NCBI RefSeq assembly: GCF_016756615.1
Contig: NZ_AP023262.1
Location: 8,123,501-8,187,500, forward strand
Length of the DNA stretch: 64,000 nt
Origin: Mesorhizobium sp. L-8-3
GTDB lineage: Bacteria > Pseudomonadota > Alphaproteobacteria > Rhizobiales > Rhizobiaceae
Direction of reading: 5' to 3'
The notes beneath the pieces are model-generated. The model saw nothing but the letters and a program-made list of their open reading frames with translations. It was not told the origin of the DNA and made no database searches. Position 1 is the first letter of the stretch. Each line of letters opens with the position of its first letter. Positions 1-8,003 of the stretch are shown piece by piece. Both the position numbers and the translations under genes were made by a program.

Positions 1-427
1 TGCCCTCCGGATGGCCCGCTATGCCAATCTCGGCGATGCCGTACTTGTCGAGGAAGCCGGTCTCCAGCACGTCCATGGACGAGGAGAAGACGCCGGCCGG
101 GGTCTTGACGTCGCCACCGATGATGAGCACGTCCCCGACGCCGGCTTCCTCCGCGAGCGCCCTCACCCGCTCTTCCAGGGCAATGCGTGTCGTCTGCCTC
201 CGGCAGGCGATGTGAGAAACGGCCGTGTAGCCGAGATCGGTGACCCGCCGAGCTGCCCGGACGAGAGTGGGCGTGTCATCGGTGCCGATGTCGGTGATAT
301 AGACGCGCACCCCCTGCGGAAACAGGCCAGGCAAATCCGGCGAGTCGATCGCCTGGCCGGGTGCCAACTCGGTCGAGGCACCGATGAACTGCGGTCGGGC
401 CTTGTGCAGGGGTGAAGTCGTGTCCAT
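1..427 (-). CDS. metF: Methylenetetrahydrofolate reductase-like protein, N-terminal part (runs off left edge)
   Basis: Reading on the minus strand from ATG at 427 gives an open frame to the edge (142 codons). It contains VYITDIGTDDTPTLVRAARR, YTAVSHIACRR and VLIIGGDVKTPAG, the barrel-strand pattern of the MetF family; AVSHIACR corresponds to the usual PHLTC-type segment. The family interconverts 5,10-methylene-THF and 5-methyl-THF in the cytosol. A strong ribosome site (AAAGGAGCG) overlaps the stop codon of the purU gene upstream, so the two are cotranslated. Next to a THF-dependent demethylase the likely role is oxidation of methyl-THF to methylene-THF. The C-terminus is not in the window, so length and exact subfamily are unknown. 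Confidence 0.8.
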   Translation of the reverse strand, partial: MDTTSPLHKARPQFIGASTELAPGQAIDSPDLPGLFPQGVRVYITDIGTDDTPTLVRAARRVTDLGYTAVSHIACRRQTTRIALEERVRALAEEAGVGDVLIIGGDVKTPAGVFSSSMDVLETGFLDKYGIAEIGIAGHPEG

Positions 428-442
428 GCGCGTGCGCTCCTT

Positions 443-1288
443 TCAGGCGAAGACGACCGTCTTGCGTCGGTTGAGCAAGACGCGGTCCTGGAGATGGAAG
501 GCGACCGCGCGCGCAAGCACGCGGCGTTCGATGTCGCGGCCCTTGCGGACCAGGTCTTCCGGACCGTCGGCATGGGTCACGTGCTCGACGTCCTGGGCGA
601 TGATCGGACCTTCATCCAGGTCCTCGGTGACGTAGTGCGCCGTCGCCCCGATCATCTTGACGCCGCGTTCATGCGCCTGGTGATAGGGTTTGGCTCCCTT
701 GAAGCCCGGCAGAAAGGAATGGTGGATGTTGATGCAGCGACCGGAAAGCCAGGCGGAGAACTCGTTCGACAGGATCTGCATGTAGCGAGCGAGCACGACG
801 AGTTCGGCGCCGGTCTCCTCGACCACCTGCCGTATGCGCGCCTCCTGCGCGGCCTTGGTGTCCTTCGTGATCGGGAAGTGATGGAAGGGAACGCCATCGT
901 CGAGTGTCAGGTTCAGCGCCTCGCGCGGATGGTTCGAGACGACGCCGACCAGTTCCATCGGCAGTTCGCCAATGCGCTGTCGGTAGATCAGGTCGGCCAG
1001 GCAGTGATCGAACTTCGACACCAGGATCAGCACCTTGCGCGGCTGGTTCTCCGGCCGCAGCGTCCATTGCAAGCCGAAGCGTTTGACCTCTTCGGAGAAG
1101 CGGCCGGCGAAATCCTCGATGCCGCTTTCCATCGTGAAGGCCACTCGCATGAAGAACTGGCCGGTCTCGGGGTCGTCGAATTGCTGGGCCGCGGTGATGT
1201 TGCCGCCATGGCCCGCAAGGCGCGTGGCGACGCCGGCGACAATGCCGGGCCGGTTCGTGCATCGAAGCGTGAGCAGGTAGGTCTTCAT
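443..1288 (-). CDS. purU: Formyltetrahydrofolate deformylase
   Basis: 281 residues, the usual PurU length. The N-terminal ACT domain (about 1-85, LTLRCTNRPGIVAGVATRLA) is followed by a formyltransferase-fold domain with VLVSKFDHCLADLIYR, ISNHP-like VVSNHPREAL, ARYMQILS, NIHHSFLPGFKGAKPYHQAH and GATAHYVTEDLDEGPII, the catalytic Asn/His/Asp regions of PurU. It hydrolyses 10-formyl-THF to formate and THF. I chose ATG 1288 because MKTYLL begins the ACT domain; the open frame reaches back to 1369. It sits 15 bases before the metF-like gene and 144 bases after the demethylase gene. This matches the known dmt/metF/purU arrangement, where PurU regenerates free THF for the demethylase. Confidence 0.93.
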   Translation of the reverse strand: MKTYLLTLRCTNRPGIVAGVATRLAGHGGNITAAQQFDDPETGQFFMRVAFTMESGIEDFAGRFSEEVKRFGLQWTLRPENQPRKVLILVSKFDHCLADLIYRQRIGELPMELVGVVSNHPREALNLTLDDGVPFHHFPITKDTKAAQEARIRQVVEETGAELVVLARYMQILSNEFSAWLSGRCINIHHSFLPGFKGAKPYHQAHERGVKMIGATAHYVTEDLDEGPIIAQDVEHVTHADGPEDLVRKGRDIERRVLARAVAFHLQDRVLLNRRKTVVFA

Positions 1289-1432
1289 GGCTGTATCGTC
1301 TCTTCGGAATTCGTGCGCGTCGTTTTGCTGCGCGGCGGCAATCCAGGCCGCCGCGGCGATCCGCTGCATTCGGAGGAAACAAGAAGGCGCTACTGGTCCG
1401 CCGCAACCCGGGGGCCGCGGCGGGATAGCCGC

Positions 1433-2818
1433 TCAGTCGTTCTTGCGGTAGGTGGTGCGTGCGTGCATGTCGATCGGCGTCGGGTAAACCGTGGCCCGGA
1501 TCTTGAATTGCACGTGATCCTCGACCTGGATCTTGGACGAGGGCTTGGGCTCTCCCCAGACAAGCACCACTTCGGTGCCCGGCTCGGCCGCCGCCGCATC
1601 AAGCACGGCAAGCGACAGCATCGAGCGGTAGTTGGAGGAGTAGCCAGTGTGCAACGAGCGGCCCAGCAGCGCGCCGTCCGCCGACTCCACCCGGTCGTAG
1701 TGGTAGGTGGCGTAGTGCGCGATCGGCAGGTTGAAGTACTTGGCCCCAGGGCCCGGCTGGAACATCGACGCCCAGCACTTCGCCGTGTCCTCGGCATTCC
1801 ACTTGAGTGTGACCTTCTTGCGGACCTCCGTCTGACGCGCTGCAACCTGTGCTTCGAGCGCTGCGCGGCCGATAAAGTCGTGGTCGAACTTCACGATGCG
1901 GCCGTAGCCGACATCGTAGGGGCTGAAGTAGTAGTCCTCGATGTTATCGGAGAAGAAGCTGCCGCCCAGTGACACCTTGGCGTCGATCTCGTCGGCGGCG
2001 AGCCATCTGCGAAAACCTTCGGTGCTCTTGCCCGAATAGAATGCCGGCAGCGGTCGCGGCAGCCAACCCGATTCCAAGGTGTTGGTGAGATAGGCGCGCC
2101 CGCCGACCTGGACCATACCGTGCTTCTTGCCGGCCTCGAGCAGCGCATTGTGCACCGCCTCGCGATCGGCCCATGGACCAACGAATTCGAAGCCCGGCTC
2201 GCCCGCCATGCCGTGACGAAGGGCGCGCACCATCTTGCCGGCGATAGTGAAACGCGCGCCGTGGAAGAACTTCACCGTCGGGGGCTCTTCGCCGAGCACC
2301 TCGCGGATGACGTTCATGGCGCCCGGGCCCTGCACTTCGTAACGGTAGACGACCGGATCGCCGCCGCCGACGCGGGCATAGGAGGGATTGTCGCGCCACA
2401 ACTCGACGTCGTAGCCGCCGGTTTCGGCGTGGTATTGCAGCCAGTTGATCGAGGGCGGGACGCCGACGGCCTGGAATTCCTCCTCTTCGTTGCGGAACAG
2501 GATGTTGTCGCCGATGATCTGGCCTTCCCCGTTCACCGCGATGTACTGCTTGGCGGCGTTGACGGGAAAGTACTCAACGCTGTTGATCGCGGTGTCGCGG
2601 ATAAGCCTGAGTGCGTCCTTGCCTCTGATGTTCAGGTCGGCCATGTGGTGCGACTGGTCGAACAGGACCGACGTGCGGCGCCAGGCCAATTGTTCGTCGC
2701 GCCAGTTTGTGAATTCCGGCGTTACGGGCGTAGCGACGATAGGAGGATCCTTCGACTCCCAAAGCATGGTCTGCGGGCTGCCAGCTTCCGCAATCTTTTC
2801 CTCAAGGTTCTTGGCCAT
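1433..2818 (-). CDS. THF-dependent aromatic O-demethylase, LigM/DesA/Dmt-like (GcvT fold)
   Basis: 461 residues of the aminomethyltransferase (GcvT) fold: LFDQSHHMADLNIRGKDAL, DTAINSVEYFPVNAAKQY, GEGQIIGDNILF, FEFVGPWADREAVHNALLEA, ESGWLPRPLPAFYSG, YYFSPYDVGYGRIVKFDHDF. The length and these segments fit the LigM (vanillate/3-O-methylgallate), DesA (syringate) and Dmt (dicamba) methyltransferases, which move an aryl methyl group to THF. ATG 2818 is set by an excellent ribosome site (AGGAGG, 7 bases upstream); the open frame extends to 3181 but that stretch does not look coding. It precedes purU and metF on the same strand and diverges from a LysR gene. The substrate cannot be told from sequence. 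A glycine-cleavage T protein is less likely because gcvH and gcvP are absent. Confidence 0.85.
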   Translation of the reverse strand: MAKNLEEKIAEAGSPQTMLWESKDPPIVATPVTPEFTNWRDEQLAWRRTSVLFDQSHHMADLNIRGKDALRLIRDTAINSVEYFPVNAAKQYIAVNGEGQIIGDNILFRNEEEEFQAVGVPPSINWLQYHAETGGYDVELWRDNPSYARVGGGDPVVYRYEVQGPGAMNVIREVLGEEPPTVKFFHGARFTIAGKMVRALRHGMAGEPGFEFVGPWADREAVHNALLEAGKKHGMVQVGGRAYLTNTLESGWLPRPLPAFYSGKSTEGFRRWLAADEIDAKVSLGGSFFSDNIEDYYFSPYDVGYGRIVKFDHDFIGRAALEAQVAARQTEVRKKVTLKWNAEDTAKCWASMFQPGPGAKYFNLPIAHYATYHYDRVESADGALLGRSLHTGYSSNYRSMLSLAVLDAAAAEPGTEVVLVWGEPKPSSKIQVEDHVQFKIRATVYPTPIDMHARTTYRKND

Positions 2819-3125
2819 TGAATTCCTCCTGTATAGGCGCTCTGCGCCGGACTTCCGTTTCGGACAGTTCGACGCTGCGGCACGACCGCTCGGAACTCCT
2901 CGTGGTCCCGGTCGCGAGGCGACGGGCATCGCCACGGACCTTCGGGGACCTGACGGCCCCCTGATGAGACTTTCGGATGGTTCCTCGGGCGGCAGCCGTT
3001 CGCCTGAGCGACCGGCCTCGACCACAGCATCCTCCCTGTATCTGGGCAGCTTACAGCTTGGCGGACATTCAACAATGAGATAGGCTTGATACAGGTGATC
3101 GAAAATTTGCATTGATGAGGAAGCA

Positions 3126-4025
3126 ATGTTGACGGATGACCTTGCCCGCGTCGATCTGAACGCCTTGCAGGCGCTGGTCATGGTTCAGGATTGCCAGTCC
3201 TTCTCGGAGGCGTCGCAACGCCTCGGAGTCAACCAGTCGACGATCAGCTACTCAGTCAGAGGATTGCGGAAAGCTTTCAACGATCCGATTTTCGTACGAC
3301 AGGGCAACTCGATCGTCTCGACCGAGAAGGGACGGCAGCTCGTGCAGGAAGCGCGCGAGATTCTGGAGCGGATGCAGGCACTATCGTCGCTGCGAGCCTT
3401 CGACCCGCAGACCTCCACCGGCAGCCTGACGATCTCCTGCAATCATCACGAGAGGATGTTCCTCATTCCGGCCTTCGTGCACGAGGTGCATCGGCAGGCG
3501 CCCCAGGTCGCGGTCAACATCTTTGAATCGGCAGTGCACGGGAAGCAGCAGCTCAGGGAGAACATCTGCGATATCGTGTTGGGGCCCGTCGCGATCTTCG
3601 GCGACATCTACTATCGGCGAAAACTCTTCACCGACAGCTATGCCTGCATCATGGATCCAGCGCATCCGCTGGCGGATGCAGAACTGACGATGGAAGGCTA
3701 CAGGCAGACACGCCACATCGCGGTTACCCACAACGGACAATGGGAGGCGCTTTACTTCGCCGCGCTGCGCGTCCTGGACATCACGATTACTCCGAGCGTG
3801 ATCGTGCCCAGCCATGACAATCTCGAGCCACTGATCCGCGACACGGAGCTGGTTGCAACCATTCCCTACCGCCTGGCGCGACGCCTTTCCGACAGGTTGA
3901 CGCTCAAGCGTTTCCCGCTCGAAGTTCTGCTTCAGATCGATATGTACTGGACGGAGCGCACGCACTATTCGGGGTTGCACGCCTGGGCGAGGCAGATTCT
4001 CGCCGAAGTCTCGGCCAAGATCTGA
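3126..4025 (+). CDS. LysR-family transcriptional regulator
   Basis: 299 residues. The N-terminal winged helix-turn-helix is clear (LNALQALVMVQDCQSFSEAS, LGVNQSTISYSVRGLRKAF, DPIFVRQGNSIVSTEKG), followed by a periplasmic-binding-like effector domain (about 95-299). It is transcribed divergently from the demethylase gene with 307 bases between them, the usual layout for a LysR protein that controls the divergent gene in response to a pathway compound. Inference: it regulates the demethylase/purU/metF group. The effector is unknown. The domain after the HTH resembles NodD/SyrM-type regulators only in general length. Confidence 0.88.
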   Translation: MLTDDLARVDLNALQALVMVQDCQSFSEASQRLGVNQSTISYSVRGLRKAFNDPIFVRQGNSIVSTEKGRQLVQEAREILERMQALSSLRAFDPQTSTGSLTISCNHHERMFLIPAFVHEVHRQAPQVAVNIFESAVHGKQQLRENICDIVLGPVAIFGDIYYRRKLFTDSYACIMDPAHPLADAELTMEGYRQTRHIAVTHNGQWEALYFAALRVLDITITPSVIVPSHDNLEPLIRDTELVATIPYRLARRLSDRLTLKRFPLEVLLQIDMYWTERTHYSGLHAWARQILAEVSAKI

Positions 4026-4032
4026 ACGCAGA

Positions 4033-4059
4033 ACCGGCGCTCCGCTGGGGAACGCCGGT
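4033..4059 (+). terminator. Possible hairpin after the LysR gene
   Basis: A 7-base perfect inverted repeat (ACCGGCG / CGCCGGT) with a 13-base loop follows the LysR stop codon in the gap between the convergent LysR and cupin genes. There is no clear T-run, so it may stop transcription only weakly. Confidence 0.3.
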
Positions 4060-4149
4060 CGGGAGGCGGCGGCGGGCGCAAACCTTCATTTCATTTACCC
4101 GAGTCCGCGCTTACGCGAGCCCGAAGCGGCGAGGGTGCGGACGGACGTC

Positions 4150-4689
4150 TCAGGTCTTGGCGCCGAGCAGCACCACCGAGATCGTCGCCGGTTCGCTGGC
4201 GGGATTGCGCCACGCATGCCGCGTGCCCTGCTGAACCACCGTATCACCGGGATGCAGCTCGACGGTTTTGCCGTCGTCGAGTTCCAGAACGACCATGCCC
4301 CTGACCACGGTGACATAGTCGACCGTCGGGGTCTCGTGCATGCCCGGATTGTCCGGCTCCATCCTTTCAGCGATGCCAGGAGAGGCCTCTCCGAGTTCCG
4401 GGCCGGCGACGGCGGGGTTCCAGTCCGGCGACATCAGCACGCTGTCCGGCGGGAAGGTGATCACCCAGAAGGACGATCCGCCAGCCGGCAAGACCATCGT
4501 GCCGCCGGAACTCATGAGATCGGCGCCGTCGCGCCTGGTCAGATCGGGAGTTCCCTCGTCCTTCCATAGCGGCGACGAAACGAAACCCGGCGTGTGCTTC
4601 AGAACCATCTCGCGCGGCGAGGATCCGTCCGAGATGACGACTGACTTGCCTTCGGCATTCTTGCCGGTGACGACGCGGCGAACTTTCAT
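4150..4689 (-). CDS. Cupin-domain protein
   Basis: 179 residues. The C-terminal half carries a cupin_2 barrel: HETPTVDYVTVVRGMVVLEL followed by DDGKTVELHPGDTVVQQGTRHAWRNPASEPATISVVLLGA. This has the G(X)5HXH-like first motif reduced to HETPTVDY and the second motif PGDTVVQQGTRHAWRN. Such proteins are often small-molecule dioxygenases, isomerases or sensors; no specific reaction can be named. ATG 4689 is preceded by GGGAGG. A GATAC-type palindrome (4711-4726) sits just upstream of the start, so it probably belongs to the TetR-side regulon. It lies 58 bases beyond the end of the upstream ADH-like gene. Confidence 0.8.
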   Translation of the reverse strand: MKVRRVVTGKNAEGKSVVISDGSSPREMVLKHTPGFVSSPLWKDEGTPDLTRRDGADLMSSGGTMVLPAGGSSFWVITFPPDSVLMSPDWNPAVAGPELGEASPGIAERMEPDNPGMHETPTVDYVTVVRGMVVLELDDGKTVELHPGDTVVQQGTRHAWRNPASEPATISVVLLGAKT

Positions 4690-4710
4690 ATCGAGAACCT
4701 CCCTTTCTCA

Positions 4711-4726
4711 GATACTTTTTGGTATC
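4711..4726. promoter_or_regulatory. GATAC-N6-GTATC palindrome upstream of the cupin gene
   Basis: GATACTTTTTGGTATC, a 5+6+5 inverted repeat located 22 bases before the cupin start codon. The same half-sites recur upstream of five other genes in 12.6-20.1 kb, including both paralogous tetR genes, so this is a likely TetR operator. Confidence 0.6.
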
Positions 4727-4747
4727 AGCATGCTTCCACGTACGCAA

Positions 4748-5866
4748 TCACGGATGGATTACGAAGTTCGAGAACCCGCCATGGCGCTGTGCAATGCCCG
4801 AGATGGCATCGTTCACCTTGGCGAGCGGCGTCACCTGCGTCTCGAGCATTTCGAAGCTGACCTTGCCAATGGCGATCAGGTCGGCCATCTCCTGCCCTTC
4901 CGACGTCGTCAGCCAGGCTGACCCGACCAGCCGCTGGTTACGGTCCATGAGCATGTGGACATCCACGGGAACTGCGCCCATCACCGCGCCGATGTCCACC
5001 GCTGTGCCGCCGCGACGTAGCGCCTTGAGACCGGCCAGGAATGGCTCCTGCGGGGTACCGGGGCCGTTGCAGTCGATGAATGCATCAACGCCCTCGCCGC
5101 CGGTCATGGCGCGGGCCCATTCGTCGGGCATGCCGTCCTCGAGCGAATGGGTTTCGATGATGCCCGGCGCGAGCGCCTCGATCTCCTTCAGCAGCTTGCG
5201 GTCCCGGCCCGTCCCGAGGATCTTCTTGACGCCGAAGGCGGGGCCGAACACGGCGACGGAGATGCCGAGCGTGCCCGAAACGCCGTTTACGAGGATCGTA
5301 TCGCCCGGCCCGATATTGGCTTTCTTCAGCGCCGAGTAGCCGGTGCCCATGTAACCGAGGCGGGCAGCCTGATCGAAGCTGAGATTGTCGGGCAGCGACA
5401 CGATCGCGGAGGCCGGAGCGGCCATGTATTCGGCGAGGCCGCCGACGGGGTAGTCGTTGAACGTCTGGACGGACTCGGGCGTGAAGCCGAAATAGCCCTG
5501 GAAGGCATAGTAGCGGCAGGAGATCGTGTCTCCACGCCGACAGTGACGACACGAGCCGCAGGAGCGTCCCGGATTGACATAGACGCGATCGCCTACCTTC
5601 AGGCTGTGGACCTGGATGCCGACGGCTGCGATCTCGCCTGCCGGATCCAGTCCGAAGATGGCGGGAAGCGGCGGTTGCGGCATGTGCGGGAACCAGGTCG
5701 GCCACATGGCGAGGATGTTGGCGAGGTTTGGCACGATGCCGCAGGAACGGACGCGGACGAGGACGTCCATCGAACCAAGCTGAGGAACCGGCACCTCTTC
5801 GAGCTTCAATTGGCCACCCACCTCATGCATGCGCGCGGCCGTCATGGTGTTCGGAATTGCATTCAC
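4748..5866 (-). CDS. Zinc-type alcohol dehydrogenase-like protein (MDR superfamily), paralogue 1
   Basis: 372 residues of the medium-chain dehydrogenase fold. Structural-zinc cysteines are present (CGSCRHCRRGDTISC, about residues 102-116) and a Rossmann segment follows (ILVNGVSGTLGISVAVFGPA). The catalytic-zinc region is unusual: Cys is kept (SCGIVPNLANI), but the normal GHE motif reads GLDPAG, so the histidine ligand is absent. It is closely similar to the 15137-16243 product, sharing CGxVPNLANxL, PAIFGLDPAG, YFGF and ALKK. I used GTG 5866 because GGGAGGT lies 7 bases before it. A TTTTTCGAAAT motif lies upstream at 5953. The substrate is unknown. Confidence 0.8.
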   Translation of the reverse strand: MNAIPNTMTAARMHEVGGQLKLEEVPVPQLGSMDVLVRVRSCGIVPNLANILAMWPTWFPHMPQPPLPAIFGLDPAGEIAAVGIQVHSLKVGDRVYVNPGRSCGSCRHCRRGDTISCRYYAFQGYFGFTPESVQTFNDYPVGGLAEYMAAPASAIVSLPDNLSFDQAARLGYMGTGYSALKKANIGPGDTILVNGVSGTLGISVAVFGPAFGVKKILGTGRDRKLLKEIEALAPGIIETHSLEDGMPDEWARAMTGGEGVDAFIDCNGPGTPQEPFLAGLKALRRGGTAVDIGAVMGAVPVDVHMLMDRNQRLVGSAWLTTSEGQEMADLIAIGKVSFEMLETQVTPLAKVNDAISGIAQRHGGFSNFVIHP

Positions 5867-5952
5867 GTCGAAACCTCCCTTTCAATCCGCCCAAAGCCGG
5901 ACCAATTCGTCGCGGATGGGCCTCCCACGGATGATTTCCGTAGGTCGCACAG

Positions 5953-5970
5953 TTTTTTCGAAATATCAAG
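5953..5970. promoter_or_regulatory. TTTTTCGAAAT motif, site 1 (ADH-like gene promoter)
   Basis: TTTTTTCGAAATATCAAG lies between the gntR stop codon and the start of the minus-strand ADH-like gene; a related CTTTTTTCGTAAC follows at 5971. The core TTTCGAAA is palindromic. Three further copies occur at 6804, 6986 and 7922, each in a promoter position around the gntR gene, so the motif is a candidate GntR operator. Confidence 0.55.
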
Positions 5971-6715
5971 CTTTTTTCGTAACTGATGGCGGAACAAGTG
6001 CGACCAAAGGCTGTGCAGTTCCCGCCCCCAGCCCGACAAAAAGATGGCCGGCATGCTCGATCACGTTCTCGGTCGTCTCGCGGATGTGACGGTCGATCAG
6101 AGCGACCGCGCGGGCTTCGTCGCGGATAAGCACGGCGTCCATGATCATCCTGTGCTGAACATCCTTCTCCCGCCAACGTGTCCGAAACTGCGAGGACATT
6201 CGCCGGTAGCGATGAGCGCGCTCGAAGAGTTTCTCGCGGAACTGTAGCAGGTTGGGCGAATTGCAGGCGCGGACGAGCGAAAGGTGGAACGCGGCGTGAA
6301 CGGCCGACCATTCCTCGTCGAAATAGTACTGGCTGCCGAGCCTTTGCTGGATCCGCTCCATGCGGTGGAAGGTGCCAATGATGCTCGCCTCCCAAGCGTC
6401 GTCGCCCTTCAGCATGGAAAGGCGCAATGCCTCGCGTTCGACGAGCACGCGCACATTGGTGAGGTCGTTCAGATCGTCGATGGAGATGGGCGCCACGAGG
6501 AAGCCGCGCTGACCTTCGGCGAGCACGAGATCCTCCGCCGCCAGGCGCGAGAGCGCCTCCCGCAGCGTGGAGAAACTGACCGCATAGCGGTCCCGCAGCG
6601 CCTCGAAACGCAACCGCTCGCCGGGTTTGAGCACACACGCGACAATATCGGATCGCATCCTTTGGAGGACATCGGCGGCACGTGTCTCGCCTTTCTGTCT
6701 GGTTGTGGCCGCCAC
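5966..6715 (-). CDS. GntR-family transcriptional regulator with FCD domain
   Basis: 249 residues. The winged-helix domain (RMRSDIVACVLKPGERLRFE, VSFSTLREALSRLAAEDLVL, GQRGFLVAPISIDDLNDL) is followed by an FCD ligand domain (about 85-230) with the expected Asp/His metal-site segments WSAVHAAFHLSLVRAC and IDRHIRETTENVIEHA. GTG 6715 is chosen over the upstream ATG 6820 because GGAGGAAG lies 5 bases before it and the HTH begins soon after. It lies between the ADH-like gene (same strand) and the divergent FAH-family gene. TTTTTCGAAAT motifs flank it on both sides, so it probably represses these genes and itself. Confidence 0.87.
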   Translation of the reverse strand: MAATTRQKGETRAADVLQRMRSDIVACVLKPGERLRFEALRDRYAVSFSTLREALSRLAAEDLVLAEGQRGFLVAPISIDDLNDLTNVRVLVEREALRLSMLKGDDAWEASIIGTFHRMERIQQRLGSQYYFDEEWSAVHAAFHLSLVRACNSPNLLQFREKLFERAHRYRRMSSQFRTRWREKDVQHRMIMDAVLIRDEARAVALIDRHIRETTENVIEHAGHLFVGLGAGTAQPLVALVPPSVTKKA

Positions 6716-6803
6716 GTTGCTTCCTCCGCTGCGTTCACGCCCATGCGTCAATTTGCGACGCGGCAGTCGCCTCCATGCCGCTTTCGACCGCAAGCCTATC
6801 TGC

Positions 6804-6820
6804 TTTTTCGAAATATTCAA
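6804..6820. promoter_or_regulatory. TTTTTCGAAAT motif, site 2 (gntR promoter)
   Basis: TTTTTCGAAATATTCAA, about 90 bases upstream of the gntR start. Identical to site 1 over TTTTTCGAAATAT. Confidence 0.5.
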
Positions 6821-6985
6821 TTATTACGCTATTCAGAGCCACAGCGCAGATACAGCCCAAGCCGCAGGAAGCGGCAAGGCTTTGCGGAATTGACGAAAAT
6901 TGGCCTCTTCCGGGGACCCGGTCGGGCTCTTCGATGTGGCTGCGGCAGCCGCAAGGTCTTATCTTTCGTCCAATGGCCCATCGAG

Positions 6986-7000
6986 TTTTTCGAAATTTTC
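6986..7000. promoter_or_regulatory. TTTTTCGAAAT motif, site 3 (FAH-family gene promoter)
   Basis: TTTTTCGAAATTTTC, about 60 bases upstream of the chosen FAH-family start codon and on the divergent side of gntR. Confidence 0.5.
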
Positions 7001-7061
7001 TGTTTACTACCGGGTGGAGATGCCTATCCTCCGGTGCCGAGTCCCCGGGAGAGGAAAAGTC

Positions 7062-7913
7062 TTGAAGTTCGCTTCATTCACCCATGAATCCGCCCCCTGT
7101 TATGGCCTTGTCGAGGGCGACACGATACTGCGTCTGGACGCGGTTCCCGGCGCGCCAGTCGACCTCAAATCCTATCTCGCAAACCGGTTTCCGGGACTGA
7201 TGCCCTGCGAGCGCAACCTTCCCGCGCTGCCCCTTGCCGACGTTGAATTGCTGCCGCCAATTCCGAATCCGGGCAAGATCTTCTGCGTCGCCACGAACTT
7301 TCACGAGGCAGGCAAGGAGACGCCGGCCTTCCCGCTGCTTTTTACCCGGCACGCGGAGGCGCAGGTCGGGCATGGTCAGGAGATTTTGAAGCCTGCCGCA
7401 TCCGACAGGCTGGACTTCGAGGGCGAGTTGGCTGTCGTCATCGGAAGGCGCGCGCATCGCGTGGCAGTGGCGGACGCGATGCGGCATGTGGCCGGCTATG
7501 CCTGTTTCAACGAAGGCAGCGTTCGCGACTGGCAGAAGCACTCGACGCAGTTCACGCCGGGCAAGAACTTCTATCGAAGCGGCGGCTTCGGTCCCTGGAT
7601 GGTCTGCACGCAAGAGATTCCTGACCCGACCGTGCTGGCACTGGAAACCAGGGTCAACGGAGTGACGAAGCAGGCAATCTCGATGGGCAGGATGATGTTC
7701 GACATTCCCTGGCTGATTTCCTACATCACCTCTTTCGCTCCGCTCGACCCGGGCGATGTGATCGTCACAGGCACGCCCTCGGGCTTCGGATCGACCCGCA
7801 ATCCTCCGGAATTTCTGTTCCCGGGCGACGAAGTCGAAGTCGAGATCCCCGGCATCGGCACGCTGCGAAACCGGGTGGTCGCACCGGGCGATGCGCGCCT
7901 TTCATTTTCGTAA
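7062..7913 (+). CDS. Fumarylacetoacetate hydrolase (FAH)-family protein
   Basis: 283 residues with the C-terminal FAH fold: LPPIPNPGKIFCVATNFHEA, LDFEGELAVVIGRRAHRV (metal-binding ExE region), GYACFNEGSVRDWQKH, GKNFYRSGGFGPWMV, DIPWLISYITSFAPLDPGDV and IVTGTPSGFG. The family hydrolyses, hydrates or decarboxylates 2,4-diketo or 2-hydroxydienoate products of ring cleavage in the cytosol. I chose TTG 7062 (GAGAGGAAA upstream), which gives the family's normal N-terminus KFASFTHESAPCYGLVEGD; the open frame extends to 6900 and ATG 7020 is a weaker alternative. It is followed by the extradiol dioxygenase gene, so processing of the cleavage product is a reasonable role. Confidence 0.85.
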   Translation: MKFASFTHESAPCYGLVEGDTILRLDAVPGAPVDLKSYLANRFPGLMPCERNLPALPLADVELLPPIPNPGKIFCVATNFHEAGKETPAFPLLFTRHAEAQVGHGQEILKPAASDRLDFEGELAVVIGRRAHRVAVADAMRHVAGYACFNEGSVRDWQKHSTQFTPGKNFYRSGGFGPWMVCTQEIPDPTVLALETRVNGVTKQAISMGRMMFDIPWLISYITSFAPLDPGDVIVTGTPSGFGSTRNPPEFLFPGDEVEVEIPGIGTLRNRVVAPGDARLSFS

Positions 7914-7921
7914 CAAACATA

Positions 7922-7936
7922 TTTTTTCGAAAATTC
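7922..7936. promoter_or_regulatory. TTTTTCGAAA motif, site 4 (dioxygenase gene promoter)
   Basis: TTTTTTCGAAAATTC, within a longer near-palindrome, 68 bases upstream of the dioxygenase start. It suggests that this gene has its own GntR-responsive promoter. Confidence 0.5.
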
Positions 7937-8003
7937 TTGTCGACCTTCGCGGTTTGCGCTATGAGGATGGCAAAGCCATTCCCGCATACGGTGGAGGACA
8001 GTG

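Noticed and set aside
494..1972. 492-codon plus-strand open frame across purU and the demethylase gene
   Set aside because: It lies opposite two well-recognised genes, lacks a recognisable protein and is a typical high-G+C antisense frame.
1433..2818. Glycine cleavage system T protein (gcvT)
   Set aside because: The fold is the same, but no gcvH or gcvP is near and the neighbours (purU, metF, LysR, ligJ, ligK) fit a THF-dependent O-demethylase better.
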